Source: JBOHBN01 sp050698355 (GTDB lineage Bacteria; Actinomycetota; Actinomycetes; Streptosporangiales; WHST01). Taken from it: a DNA stretch of 27,956 nt. Positions within the stretch are counted from its first letter, which is position 1; the number at the start of each line of letters is the position of its first letter. The translations under genes and the position numbers were made by a program. The DNA lies in assembly GCA_050698355.1 (NCBI GenBank), contig JBOHBN010000371.1, forward strand, positions 1-27,956, read 5' to 3'. This document shows, piece by piece, positions 1 to 8,353 of the stretch. The notes below the pieces were generated by a model. It saw only the letters and a program-made list of their open reading frames with translations. It made no database searches and was not told where the DNA came from.

Positions 1-1683
1 CACGCCGCCCTCGCGGATGCCGTCCTCGACGGTGACCACGGCCTTGTACTGCATGGCGAGCTCGACCAGCTCGGCGGGTACGGGCAGCACCCAGCGCGGG
101 TCGACGACGGTGCACGCGACGCCGTACGCGGCGACCTGCCGTGCGGCCGCGAGGGAGGCCCTACCCATCGCGCCGACCGCGACGAGCAGCACGTCGCAGC
201 CGTCGCCGGCACGCAGCACGTCGACGGGCCCGAGCCGGCTCTCGGCGGGGATGTCGTCGGTGTCGGAGGCCTTCGGGAACCGGATCGCGGTGGGGCCGTC
301 GTCGACGTCCAGCGCTTCGGTCAGCTCCTCCCGCAGGCGTGTGGCGTCACGCGGCGCGGCGACTCGCATGCCGGGTACGGCGCGCAGCATCGCGAGATCC
401 CACATACCGTGGTGGCTCGCGCCGTCGGGGCCGGTGATGCCGGAACGGTCGAGTGCGAACGTCACCGGCAGCTGCTGTAGGCCGACGTCGAAGAGGGTCT
501 GGTCGATCGCGCGGTTGAGGAACGTGGAGTACACGGCCACGACGGGGTGTTGGCCCCCGATGGCGAGCCCGGCGGCGCTGGTGACCGCGTACTGCTCGGC
601 GATGCCGACGTCGTAGACGCGGTCGGGGAAGCGTGCCGCCATCTGGGCGAGACCGGTCGGGTGGAGCATCGCGGCCGTCACGCCGACGACGTCGCTGCGC
701 CGGTCGGCGGCCGCGCACAGCTCATCGGCGAAGACCTTGGTCCAGCTGGTGGAGCCCGACGCCGGGGGCTGACCGGTCGCGCGGTCGATTGTCCCGACCG
801 AGTGCATGTGGTCGATGTCGTCGTCCTCGGCCGGTGCGTAGCCGAGGCCCTTGCGGGTCACGCAGTGCACGACGACGGGGGTGCTGCCCGCGTCGAGCGA
901 TGCCCGCGCCCGCCGCAGGGCGCTCTCGACCGCGCCCAGGTCGTGCCCGTCGACCGGACCGAAATATGTGAGCCCGAGGTCGGTGAAGATAGTCGACGCG
1001 GCGGCACCGTGGCCGCCGCGTACATTGTCGCCGTCTGCCGGCAGATGTGCTGTACGGCTGGCGCCGAGCAGCTCGACGACCTGCTCGTAGTCTCGCGGCT
1101 CGCGTGCACGGGCCAGGTGCCCGCCGATGGCGCCTGCGGTGGGCGAGTAGGAGCGCCCGTTGTCGTTGAGCACGACGACGACGCGGCGCCGGGACGCCGC
1201 GAGGTTGTTCAGCGCTTCCCACGCCAGGCCGCCGGTGAGCGCGCCGTCGCCGACCACCGCGACGGCGATGCGACGGGACTCGCCCGCGAGCTCGAAGGCC
1301 TTGGCCAGCCCATCGGCGTAGGCGAGTCCGGTGGACGCGAGCGAGTTGCCCATCACGTCGTGCACGGACTCCGCGCGGTTGGGGTACCCGGAGATGCCGT
1401 CGCGCTGGCGCAGCGTGCCGAACCGTCCCGCGCGTCCGGTCACGAGCTTGTGCACGTACGCCTGGTGTCCGGTGTCGAAGACGATCGGGTCGTACGGGGA
1501 GTCGAACACCCGGTGCATCGCGAGCGTGAGTTCCACGACGCCCAGGTTGGGGCCAAGGTGTCCTCCCGTCGCGCAGACGTTGTCCAGCAAGGACTCGCGG
1601 ACCTCCGCGGCCAGCTGGCTGAGTTGACCGGGTGTGAGGCTCCGCAGATCGGCCGGTTTCGTGACCGATGCGAGAAGCGACAT
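1..1683 (-). CDS. dxs: 1-deoxy-D-xylulose-5-phosphate synthase (DXS), divergent paralogue, C-terminus outside window
   Basis: Thiamine-diphosphate enzyme that condenses pyruvate and glyceraldehyde 3-phosphate, the first step of the MEP isoprenoid pathway in the cytosol. 561 codons are present of the roughly 620-640 usual; the last ones run off the left edge. The N-terminus MSLLASVTKPADLRSLTPGQ, the Mg/TPP motif GDGALTGG with the downstream NDN, GPVDGHD, the activating Glu in GIAEQ and DGASHHG are all present, so the fold and most of the active site are kept. Start at 1683 has GGAG six bases upstream. Oddities: the TPP-contacting triplet normally GHS/SHA reads SLA (His to Leu), ESEHD reads ESVHD, AEQHA reads AEQYA, and the loop before FTDLGL looks several residues shorter than in mycobacterial DXS. 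This suggests a second, specialised DXS rather than the housekeeping copy. The MarR gene 110 bp upstream on the same strand may control it. Confidence 0.93.
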   Translation of the reverse strand, partial: MSLLASVTKPADLRSLTPGQLSQLAAEVRESLLDNVCATGGHLGPNLGVVELTLAMHRVFDSPYDPIVFDTGHQAYVHKLVTGRAGRFGTLRQRDGISGYPNRAESVHDVMGNSLASTGLAYADGLAKAFELAGESRRIAVAVVGDGALTGGLAWEALNNLAASRRRVVVVLNDNGRSYSPTAGAIGGHLARAREPRDYEQVVELLGASRTAHLPADGDNVRGGHGAAASTIFTDLGLTYFGPVDGHDLGAVESALRRARASLDAGSTPVVVHCVTRKGLGYAPAEDDDIDHMHSVGTIDRATGQPPASGSTSWTKVFADELCAAADRRSDVVGVTAAMLHPTGLAQMAARFPDRVYDVGIAEQYAVTSAAGLAIGGQHPVVAVYSTFLNRAIDQTLFDVGLQQLPVTFALDRSGITGPDGASHHGMWDLAMLRAVPGMRVAAPRDATRLREELTEALDVDDGPTAIRFPKASDTDDIPAESRLGPVDVLRAGDGCDVLLVAVGAMGRASLAAARQVAAYGVACTVVDPRWVLPVPAELVELAMQYKAVVTVEDGIREGGV

Positions 1684-1793
1684 ATCATCTCCGAGCAGAC
1701 GGGGGGTGCGTCCCTGATCAACTCAGTAACTACCCGATTTGCCTCAGGTCTATCGCACTACGAGGGGTTTATCAAAGCAGTACCGGCCCGAAT

Positions 1794-2228
1794 CTAGCCC
1801 TCGTCGGGCGGGGCCATGCTGAGGCTCTCGTAGATCATGCTGAGGGCCGGGGCGATCTGCCGCAGCTCCTCGCGGTGCAGGTTCTCGAGCTCACGCACCA
1901 AGGTTTCCCCTGCGGAGCTCAACCGCACACGTACGACACGCCGATCACGACGATCAGTTACCCGGCGGACCATCCCGGTGGCGACCGCCCGGTCGACCAG
2001 CTCGACCGTGCTGTGGTGGCGGAGCACCAGATAATCGGACAGCTCGCGGATGCTGGGGCCGCCCGGCTCGGGATGAGCGCGGATGGCGAGCAGCAGGTTG
2101 TACTGCTGGGACGTGAGGCCCGCCCGGTTTACCTGCTGCGCGTGCCAGTGCTGGAACCTGGTGAGTGCCACCCTGAAGGCGAGCAGCGCGCGGTAATCGG
2201 ACTCAGTGAGGGAAGAGACGAGAGACAT
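1794..2228 (-). CDS. MarR-family transcriptional regulator
   Basis: 144-aa dimeric winged-helix DNA-binding protein of normal MarR length. The HTH lies at about residues 38-85 (LTSQQYNLLLAIR, then IRELSDYLVLRHHSTVELVDR), followed by the wing with the family-typical DRRDRRVVRVRLSSAGE and a C-terminal dimerisation helix. The start at 2228 is preceded by GAGGTGAG at a good distance. It is followed 110 bp later on the same strand by dxs and is divergent from the glycosyltransferase at 2412, so it could control either side. The 183-bp divergent region (2229-2411) must hold both promoters; I see no convincing palindrome in it. Ligand unknown. Confidence 0.9.
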   Translation of the reverse strand: MSLVSSLTESDYRALLAFRVALTRFQHWHAQQVNRAGLTSQQYNLLLAIRAHPEPGGPSIRELSDYLVLRHHSTVELVDRAVATGMVRRVTDRRDRRVVRVRLSSAGETLVRELENLHREELRQIAPALSMIYESLSMAPPDEG

Positions 2229-2411
2229 CCCAACTCACCTCGCTCCTGAGCCTTGTGGCCGGCTGTCGCCGCAGGCGGACGAAGATAGGCTCATGGTCGT
2301 GACCGCGAGCCCATGCACGAGTCGTCCAACCCACCGGCTGGATGGTGTCCGTAACCACCATTGTGCGCCGCTTCGGCCCAATCCGCATAGCGCTGATCGG
2401 GAGGTCTTGTC

Positions 2412-3536
2412 GTGACCGGGTCCGGTCCGCGCATCCTCGTGGTCTCCGGTGAGATGGGTGCCGGTCACAACGCGGCGGGGCGCGCGGTGGTGGAGGCGGC
2501 GCGGCAGCGCTGGCCAGGGTGCGAGGACGTGTGGGTCGACACGCTCGACGTGATGGGGCCGGGCGTGGGTCCGACGTTCCGCGGCTTCTACGTCGGCAAC
2601 GTGCGCTACACGCCGCGGCTGTACCAGTTCTACTTCGAGGCGAACTGGCGGGTCCGCTGGTTCGCCCAGTCGAGCAAGTGGGTCGTCGGCGCCTGGAGCG
2701 GCCCACCACTGGAGCGGGTGATCAGGCGTACGCGGCCCGACCTGATCATCTCCACGTACCCGCTCGGTTCCGCCGGCCTCGACTGGCTCCGCCGGCGTGG
2801 TCGGCTGAACGTACCTGTCCAGGTCTGGGTATGCGACTTCGCGCCGCATCCGTTCTGGGTCTACCACCACCTCCAGCACCACTTCGTGATGCACGAGGTG
2901 GCCGAGCCCGCCGTACGGGCCGTGGCACCTGACGCCCGCGTCCGCGTGGTCGCCCCGCCGGTTGACGCGCGGTTCACGCCCGGCGACACCACCACCGCCC
3001 GCGCAGCGGTCGGGCTCGACCCGGAGGGTTTCGTCGCGTTCGTCTCGTGCGGCTCGTTCGGCTTCGGCACGGTCGAGAGCGCGGTGCGTACGCTGCTCGA
3101 CGCCGACGAGCGGGTACGGGTCATCGCCGCGACCGGTCGCAACGAGGTGCTGGGCGAGCGGCTGCGCGCGCTGCCCGAGGCGGGCGGGCGGCTGAGCGCC
3201 CCCGGGTGGCTCGACGACATACCCGAGTGGCTGCGCGCCTCCGACGTCGTCGTGACCAACGCCGGCGGCGCGACCGCGCTTGAGGCCCTCGCGACCAACA
3301 CCCCTGTCCTCATGTTCCAGCCGATCGCCGCGCACGGTCGGGCCAACGCCGAGTACATGGCCGACGCGGGCCTCGCCGACATCTGCGACACCACGGACGA
3401 GCTGGCGAGCACCGTACGCGAGCTGGCAACCGATGCCGCGGCACTCTCGTCCCGGCGCGAGGCGATGGCGAAGCATTGCGCGGGACGGTCCCTCGTCGAT
3501 GACGTCGCCGCGCTGCCGCCGAGAGGGTGGGAATGA
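2412..3536 (+). CDS. MGDG-synthase/MurG-like (GT28) glycosyltransferase
   Basis: 374-aa GT-B glycosyltransferase expected to move a sugar from a UDP-sugar to a lipid or lipid-linked acceptor at the inner face of the membrane. The N-terminal half has the MGDG_synth signature (SGEMGAGHNAAGRAV at about 12-26, a glycine/histidine loop) and PDLIISTYPLGS. The C-terminal half is Glyco_tran_28_C-like: CGSFGFG, GWLDDIPEWL and TNAGGATALEALATNTPVL, the UDP-binding region of MurG and diacylglycerol glucosyltransferases. The GTG start at 2412 has GGGAGG eight bases upstream. Its stop overlaps the start of the FAD oxidoreductase by ATGA, so the two are one operon. With a DXS next door a polyprenyl or carotenoid acceptor is conceivable, but the acceptor cannot be read from sequence. 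Confidence 0.85.
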   Translation: MTGSGPRILVVSGEMGAGHNAAGRAVVEAARQRWPGCEDVWVDTLDVMGPGVGPTFRGFYVGNVRYTPRLYQFYFEANWRVRWFAQSSKWVVGAWSGPPLERVIRRTRPDLIISTYPLGSAGLDWLRRRGRLNVPVQVWVCDFAPHPFWVYHHLQHHFVMHEVAEPAVRAVAPDARVRVVAPPVDARFTPGDTTTARAAVGLDPEGFVAFVSCGSFGFGTVESAVRTLLDADERVRVIAATGRNEVLGERLRALPEAGGRLSAPGWLDDIPEWLRASDVVVTNAGGATALEALATNTPVLMFQPIAAHGRANAEYMADAGLADICDTTDELASTVRELATDAAALSSRREAMAKHCAGRSLVDDVAALPPRGWE

Positions 3537-4693
3537 TGGCGACCGGCCGGATACCCGAGCGCGCGGACGTCGTCGTCATCGGCGGCGGCGTCATGGGCAC
3601 GAGCGTCGCGTTCCACCTCGCCGAGGAGGGCGTCGACGTCCTGCTTCTCGAGCGCGACGAGCTCGCGGAGGGCAGCACGTCGCGCGCGGCCGGCGGCGTG
3701 CGCGCGCAGTTCTCCGACCCCGTCAACATCGCGCTCGGCTTGCGCAGCCTGGAGGCGTTCGAGCGGTTCGGCACCCGCCCCGGCGCGGAGATCGACCTGG
3801 TGCAGAGCGGGTACCTGTTCCTGCTCGACGACGCGGAGGACGTGGCGGCGTACGAGCAGAGCGTGCCGCTGCAGAACGAGTTCGGCGTGCCGAGCCGGAT
3901 GCTCGACGTCGACGAGGCGTGTCGGCTATGCCCGCTGGTGTCCTCGGAGGGTTTGCTCGCCGCGGTGTTCAGCCCGCGCGACGGCCACTGCACGCCGGCG
4001 GCGGTCGTGCAGGGCTACGCGCAGGGCGCGCGGGCCGCGGGCGCGACGATCGCCCGGCACTGCGGGGTGACCGACGTCGACGTCGCAGGCGACAAGATCG
4101 AACGCGTACGCACCGAGCGCGGTGACGTGGCGACGGAGACCGTCGTCTGCGCCGCCGGCCCCTGGTCGGCCGCGGTGGGGGAGATGGTCGGTGTCGAGCT
4201 GCCGATACGGCCGCTGCGCCGCCAGATCGTGGTGACCGAGCCCGTCCCCGATCTGCCACCCGACATGCCGATGACCGTCGATTTCGGCACCAGCTTCTAC
4301 TTCCATCCCGAGGGCCGCGGTTTGCTGATCGGCATGTCCGACCCGGACGAGCAGTACGGGTTCGACCAGAGCGTCAGCGACGGCTGGCTGTCGCGCCTCG
4401 GCGACGCGGTCGCCCGGCGGGCCCCGCGCCTGGCCGATGTCGGCCTCGCGCACCGCTGGGCGGGCCTGTACGAGGTCACGCCCGATCACAACGCCGTGGT
4501 CGGCGAGGCGGAGTCGGTCAGCAGGTTCCTGTACGCGACCGGGTTCTCCGGCCACGGCTTCCTGCAGGGCCCCGCGATCGGGGAGGTACTGCGCGACCTC
4601 GTGCTCGGCCAGCCGCCGGTCGTGGATGTTTCCGGGCTCGACTGCCGCCGCTTCGCAAGCGGCGCCACCCGCGCCGAGCGCAACATCATCTGA
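3533..4693 (+). CDS. FAD-dependent DAO-family amine/amino-acid oxidoreductase
   Basis: 386-aa flavoprotein of the DAO family (sarcosine oxidase beta / glycine oxidase / D-amino-acid dehydrogenase type) that would oxidise a secondary or primary amine. Near the N-terminus are VVVIGGGVMGTSVAFHL (dinucleotide-binding GxGxxG at 17-22), the acidic end of beta2 (LLLERDELAEGSTSRAAGGV) and, at the C-terminus, the second FAD element YATGFSGHGFLQGPAIGEVL. Start chosen at 3533: ATGA overlap with the glycosyltransferase stop and GAGAGG six bases upstream; ATG at 3536 and GTG at 3527 are alternatives. The substrate is unclear. The gene ends six bases before a strong palindrome (4699-4750) that probably terminates the operon. 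Confidence 0.88.
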   Translation: MMATGRIPERADVVVIGGGVMGTSVAFHLAEEGVDVLLLERDELAEGSTSRAAGGVRAQFSDPVNIALGLRSLEAFERFGTRPGAEIDLVQSGYLFLLDDAEDVAAYEQSVPLQNEFGVPSRMLDVDEACRLCPLVSSEGLLAAVFSPRDGHCTPAAVVQGYAQGARAAGATIARHCGVTDVDVAGDKIERVRTERGDVATETVVCAAGPWSAAVGEMVGVELPIRPLRRQIVVTEPVPDLPPDMPMTVDFGTSFYFHPEGRGLLIGMSDPDEQYGFDQSVSDGWLSRLGDAVARRAPRLADVGLAHRWAGLYEVTPDHNAVVGEAESVSRFLYATGFSGHGFLQGPAIGEVLRDLVLGQPPVVDVSGLDCRRFASGATRAERNII

Positions 4694-4698
4694 TTTTA

Positions 4699-4750
4699 GT
4701 GATCATGAAAGATCGTTGTAGCCATAGCAACGAATACTCTTCATGATCAC
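4699..4750. terminator. 52-bp palindrome, probable bidirectional terminator (dispersed element, copy 1)
   Basis: Perfect 11-bp outer arms GTGATCATGAA (4699-4709) and TTCATGATCAC (4740-4750), with an inner stem TCGTTG (4713-4718) pairing with CAACGA (4728-4733). It lies between two convergent genes and overlaps the stop codon of the minus-strand monooxygenase (4747-4749). A second copy with identical outer arms is at 22012-22063. Terminator function is inferred from the hairpin and its position. Confidence 0.75.
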
Positions 4751-5953
4751 CGGAGGGTGGCGACCGCCCTGGGCGTGTCCCACGAGACCCGGTGCCCGGT
4801 CATCCACTCCTGAGAACGTTCAGTGACGACGTACCGGAAGATGACGCGCATCGCCGCCTCCTGGAAGACCCGGCCGATGCGGCCGGGGATCTTCGCGCTG
4901 CTGGAACGGGCCCCGATCGCGACGATCCGTTCGACCCGGTGTCGGCGCAGCGCCTCGAACCGGGCCAGGCCCTCCGTAACCGAGGCGGTGTCGCGCAGGC
5001 TGGTGGCCAGCACGACCGTATCCTCCAGCGCCATCGAGGCGCCCTGCCCCGAGCTCGGCGACGGCGCGTGCGCGGCATCTCCGAGGATGACCAGGCGGTC
5101 ACGGTGCCAGCTCGGAACGTGTCCGAGGTCGTGTGTGTTGTCCGCGGCGAGCTCCAGCTCGCCGGCCTTGACGAGCGCGTGCCCTGGCCCGGCGTCGGCG
5201 GCGAGCAGCTCGGCCAGCCAGTCGCGCCATCGCTCACGAGAAGTGGACGCGCGTTCGTCGGCGGTGATCGGTTCACGCGGTACGTTGACGAACCACACCA
5301 TATCGCCGCCCGGTGTGGGGGACGCCCCGAAGAAGGCCCGGTGTCCGAACACGAAGCGCCACGTCTGCGGCGGCAGGTCTGCGGCGATCGGCGTGGCGCG
5401 GGTGATGCCGCCGAAGTTCGTCAGCCCGACATACCGGCCGCGTGGAGCATCCGGGTCGATGGCGGTGCGGACCGTTGAGTGCACACCGTCCGCGCCGATC
5501 ACCAGGTCCGCCTCCAGGGTGCCGCCGTCCGCCAGCGTCACCGTCGCACCCGCGGGCTTGGATTCGACGGACACGACCCGTGCGTCGAACCGTACGTCGA
5601 TGCCACGCGCGCGCGCCTCGTCGAGGAGCCCCGCCCCCAGCCGCGACCGCTTGAGCGTCAACGCCGGCGTGCCGTCGTGCAGCGGCCGCCCCAGCGGGAC
5701 CGAGCCGAGCATGCGCCCGTTTGGCGCCCACCATCGTGTTCACCCGGGCGGGGAACCCCTCTTCCTGCGCGAGGTGCAGTCCACCCAGGATGTCCAACGC
5801 GTAGAGGCCGTTCGGCGAGATCGTGAAGTACGACCCGACCTCGCCCGCCGGCCTCGGCCGTGCCTCCAGCACCGTGGCCGTCATCCCCGCCCGCTGCAGT
5901 GCCATCGCGGTGGCAGGACCGGCGATGCCACCTCCAACGATCAGAGCTCTCAT
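4747..5953 (-). pseudogene. FAD-dependent monooxygenase (salicylate hydroxylase/PHBH-like), interrupted by a frameshift
   Basis: Read across one frameshift this is a normal-length (about 401 aa) class A flavoprotein monooxygenase, which would hydroxylate an aromatic or polyketide-like substrate with NAD(P)H and O2. The N-terminal piece (start 5953, GGAAAGG upstream) has MRALIVGGGIAGPATAMAL, the Rossmann GxGxxG motif. The C-terminal piece has the DG motif (LVIGADGVHSTVR) and the GD motif (LVILGDAAHAPSPSSGQGAS). They are joined at an AAA run (plus-strand ttt at 5720-5722), where removing one A restores the reading VNTMVGANGRMLGSVPLG. Either this is a genuine recent pseudogene or an assembly error. 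No other stop or shift is visible, so inactivation is recent if real. A MarR regulator is divergent 54 bp away. Confidence 0.85.
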
Positions 5954-6007
5954 GATGATAACCTTTCCTACAAATACCAGATTGTTCGCTTTTCGAAAGA
6001 GTAGCAC
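5954..6007. promoter_or_regulatory. Divergent promoter region with palindrome TTTCGAAA, candidate MarR operator
   Basis: The 54-bp gap between the divergent monooxygenase and MarR genes must hold both promoters and is much more A/T-rich than its surroundings. It contains the 8-bp palindrome TTTCGAAA at 5991-5998, set in the near-palindrome CTTTTCGAAAG. MarR proteins usually repress divergent gene pairs from such sites. Function is inferred. Confidence 0.45.
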
Positions 6008-6472
6008 ATGAGGCGGTCTCGGCAAGCAGCGATCGACGAGTTGGGTCGCGCGATGCAGCGCTACCAACGCAGCGTGCAGGCTTTCGACGACGCCGTCGGA
6101 CGCATGCTCGACCTCGGACCTGCTGACCTGCGCTGCCTTGACTGGCTCACCGGCGGACCGATGACGGCAGGGCAGCTCACCGTGGCCACCGGGCTACGAC
6201 CGGCCGCGACCACCGCACTGATCGACCGCTTGGAGGCGCGCGGCCTCGTCCAGCGGGTCCGGAGCGAGAACGACCGCCGTCAGGTACTGGTGGAAATGAC
6301 TTCCGAGGGCCATGCCCGGACATGGGAGGCTTATGGAGCCCTCGTGGAAGAGGGACAGTCACTGCTCCAGAAGTTCACCATCGCCGAGCTGGACCAGATG
6401 CGAGATCACCTCGACGCCATCCGGGAACTCACCGACCGGCACCGCGAGCGCATCACCAAGCCGCACCGCTGA
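6008..6472 (+). CDS. MarR-family transcriptional regulator
   Basis: 154-aa MarR-type winged-helix protein. The HTH region carries MTAGQLTVATGLRPAATTALIDRLEARGLVQR (about 56-87), then the wing with SENDRRQVLVEMTSEG, and a C-terminal helix of acidic and basic residues for dimerisation. The start at 6008 has AAAGAG upstream. It is divergent from the monooxygenase gene with a 54-bp gap, the usual layout for a MarR repressor of a flavin monooxygenase induced by the enzyme's substrate. Because the monooxygenase is frameshifted, the regulator may now be an orphan. It is unrelated in close detail to the MarR protein encoded at 1794-2228. Confidence 0.9.
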   Translation: MRRSRQAAIDELGRAMQRYQRSVQAFDDAVGRMLDLGPADLRCLDWLTGGPMTAGQLTVATGLRPAATTALIDRLEARGLVQRVRSENDRRQVLVEMTSEGHARTWEAYGALVEEGQSLLQKFTIAELDQMRDHLDAIRELTDRHRERITKPHR

Positions 6473-6502
6473 CCGGGGCTCGACGCTCGTAGAGTTTCGG
6501 AC

Positions 6503-7231
6503 ATGAGGGTCGGGTACCGGAACTGGTTCGGGTCCGTGGACGACCGAGCGGCGCTGGACGACCTGCACCGCCGGGAGGTCAACTACCGCTCGGAGGAGCT
6601 GGATCAGTCGGCGTGGCACCGCGACTGTCACCGCACCCGCCTGCCGGACGAGGCTCCTGGACCGCCGACGCCAACCGGCTCGTGGGAACAGGCCAGGCGC
6701 CTGATCGAGATGTACGAAGCGCCGGTGCCGTCCCTCATCAGAGGGCTCTACCGTGCGGACGCGCCGTTGCATGGACGCGACATGCTCCTGGAAGGGCGCT
6801 TCTACGGTTTGCACTTCTACATGGGCGTGCGGGTGACCGACGTCATCGACCAGACGCGAGAGGACCGCGCCCGGGTCTGGGGATGGAGCTACGAGACGCT
6901 GCAGGGACACCTCGAACGCGGACGGTTGACATACGAGGTGGTCAAGTACCTCGACAGCGGGCGGGTCGAGTTCGTCACCCATGGCGTGTCACAGGGCGCT
7001 CCGACGCTCGGACCGCTCGTCGGGCTGGGTTGGCGTACGTTCGGTCGCCGGACTCAGCTGCGCTTCTACCGGGAAACCGGTGAGCGAGTACAGCGGATTG
7101 TCGGCGACGTCCTGGCCGGAGTGCGGCCCGCACCGACGCCGGTCGTGGTGGACGGCCTGGTACGAGCGCCGTCCGACGCGGGGCAGCGCGCAGCAGTCCG
7201 GCTCGCCTTGCGCAGCAGCCATCCTGGCTAG
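6503..7231 (+). CDS. DUF1990 family protein
   Basis: 242-aa protein whose central and C-terminal part matches the DUF1990 (UPF0548) pattern: REVNYRS near the N-terminus, GRFYGLHFYMGVRV, WGWSYETLQGHLERG, then a hydrophobic SRPBCC-like beta region ending in GWRTFGRRTQLRFY. The function of the family is unknown. The insert at about residues 34-85 is longer than in the minimal family. A TAGAGT hexamer lies at 6490-6495, seven bases before the ATG, and no Shine-Dalgarno is visible, so a leaderless transcript beginning at the start codon is plausible. It follows the MarR gene by 30 bp and is convergent, with a 12-bp gap, with a second DUF1990-like gene. Confidence 0.75.
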   Translation: MRVGYRNWFGSVDDRAALDDLHRREVNYRSEELDQSAWHRDCHRTRLPDEAPGPPTPTGSWEQARRLIEMYEAPVPSLIRGLYRADAPLHGRDMLLEGRFYGLHFYMGVRVTDVIDQTREDRARVWGWSYETLQGHLERGRLTYEVVKYLDSGRVEFVTHGVSQGAPTLGPLVGLGWRTFGRRTQLRFYRETGERVQRIVGDVLAGVRPAPTPVVVDGLVRAPSDAGQRAAVRLALRSSHPG

Positions 7232-7243
7232 TGGACTGCCACG

Positions 7244-8353
7244 TCAGGGCAGGGCCGCCGCGAACCCAGACGGGTCCGCCAAGGTCACGGTCATCCCAGG
7301 GTGCCGTACCCGTCCCGTGGGCTCGATGGCCGGCGTGGGCTCGTGGAAGGTGACGCACACCGCACGGTCGCCGTTGGTGGCGAAGGTGATCCCCTGGTCG
7401 GCCAGGGACAGGCGTGCCGGTCCGGCGGTCTTGGGCCAGAAGAGGTGATCGATCAGCCGGACCGACGCGATGTTGGAGCGCGGTGTACGCAGGCGCCACG
7501 GCCCGAACCGCACCTCCAGCCACTCGGGGGCCAGAGTGACCTCCGCCGTGGTCGGAGTGACCCCGAAGGGTGCCGCGGCGAGGCGATACGGCTCGGCGAA
7601 CCGGAACGGGTACACCTGTACCGGCGCGGGCGGCCCATCAGCGATACGGAGCTTGCCGTCGACGGTACGTTGCAGAGGAAGGGCGAGCTCGGGCACCCGT
7701 CGCGTGGACACGTGCACTCCGTCGCGCGGCCGGCCCCCGGCCAGCTTGGCCGCCGAGAGGCAAAACCGTACCCACATGTTGAGCTGAACCTCCTTGGCCA
7801 ACCGCATGTGCGTGTAGAGAAGCTGCACCAACGGGCTGGCACACCTCGACCAGGCCTCTATCTGGAACGTCAGCGAGCCCTCGCCGTCGCGGGCGCTGAA
7901 CTGGATCTGTCCGGCTTCCAGGTGGCCCTGCAAGGTCGCCAGGCGCAGCAGGCACGGTTGTCGGTCGATCACCCGTACCGGCCCGTTCCACGGCCCGGGC
8001 ATCTGCACGACGAACTCCTGACCAACGTCGAGGGAGTCATCGCGGTCACGGGCGATGCCCACCACCTCGCGTGGGACGAACCGATGGAACCCCTCGGCCA
8101 CCATGGACATGAGCCGTTCCGCAGAGCACCGCGCGTCTTCGATGTGGACGGTGAACCGGCGATGGAAGAGCGGACCGACGCCGCACCCGCCCAGCAGCAC
8201 GTCGTCATCGAGCAGCTCACGGGGGATGGCCGGCGGCAGGTCGGCGTTGTCGTCCCCGCGGCATTCATGGCGGTGCAGCGGCGTGATCATCCACAGGTAG
8301 CGCCAGCTGACCAGTCCGGTGCCGAGCAGCCAACGTCCCAGCTGGGCGAGCAT
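7244..8353 (-). CDS. Two-domain DUF1990-like protein with a C-terminal beta-rich domain
   Basis: 369-aa protein of unknown function. Start set at 8353, where GGGGAGG precedes ATG; the reading frame extends upstream to 8410 but has no ribosome site there. Residues from about 60 to 230 resemble DUF1990/SRPBCC: REVVGIARDRDDSLDVGQEF, LRLATLQGHLEAGQIQFSA and an amphipathic LLYTHMRLAKEVQLNMWVRF. The last 125 or so residues (from about AEPYRLAAAPFGV) form a separate domain seen in many actinobacterial hypothetical proteins, with EVRFGPWRLRTPRSNI and GDRAVCVTFHEPTPAI; it looks PH- or beta-barrel-like. The N-terminus has one hydrophobic stretch (WLLGTGLVSWRYLWMITPL) that may touch the membrane. Its nearest neighbour is the other DUF1990 gene, tail to tail. 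Confidence 0.65.
   Translation of the reverse strand: MLAQLGRWLLGTGLVSWRYLWMITPLHRHECRGDDNADLPPAIPRELLDDDVLLGGCGVGPLFHRRFTVHIEDARCSAERLMSMVAEGFHRFVPREVVGIARDRDDSLDVGQEFVVQMPGPWNGPVRVIDRQPCLLRLATLQGHLEAGQIQFSARDGEGSLTFQIEAWSRCASPLVQLLYTHMRLAKEVQLNMWVRFCLSAAKLAGGRPRDGVHVSTRRVPELALPLQRTVDGKLRIADGPPAPVQVYPFRFAEPYRLAAAPFGVTPTTAEVTLAPEWLEVRFGPWRLRTPRSNIASVRLIDHLFWPKTAGPARLSLADQGITFATNGDRAVCVTFHEPTPAIEPTGRVRHPGMTVTLADPSGFAAALP

Noticed and set aside
1684..1793. MarR binding site in the dxs upstream region
   Set aside because: The 110-bp gap is relatively A/T-rich and holds promoter-like hexamers, but no convincing palindrome stands out.
547..1797. Long plus-strand open frame (about 416 codons) opposite dxs
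   Set aside because: Antisense shadow of dxs in GC-rich DNA; composition is Arg/Gly/Val-rich with no domain, and dxs motifs are unmistakable on the other strand.
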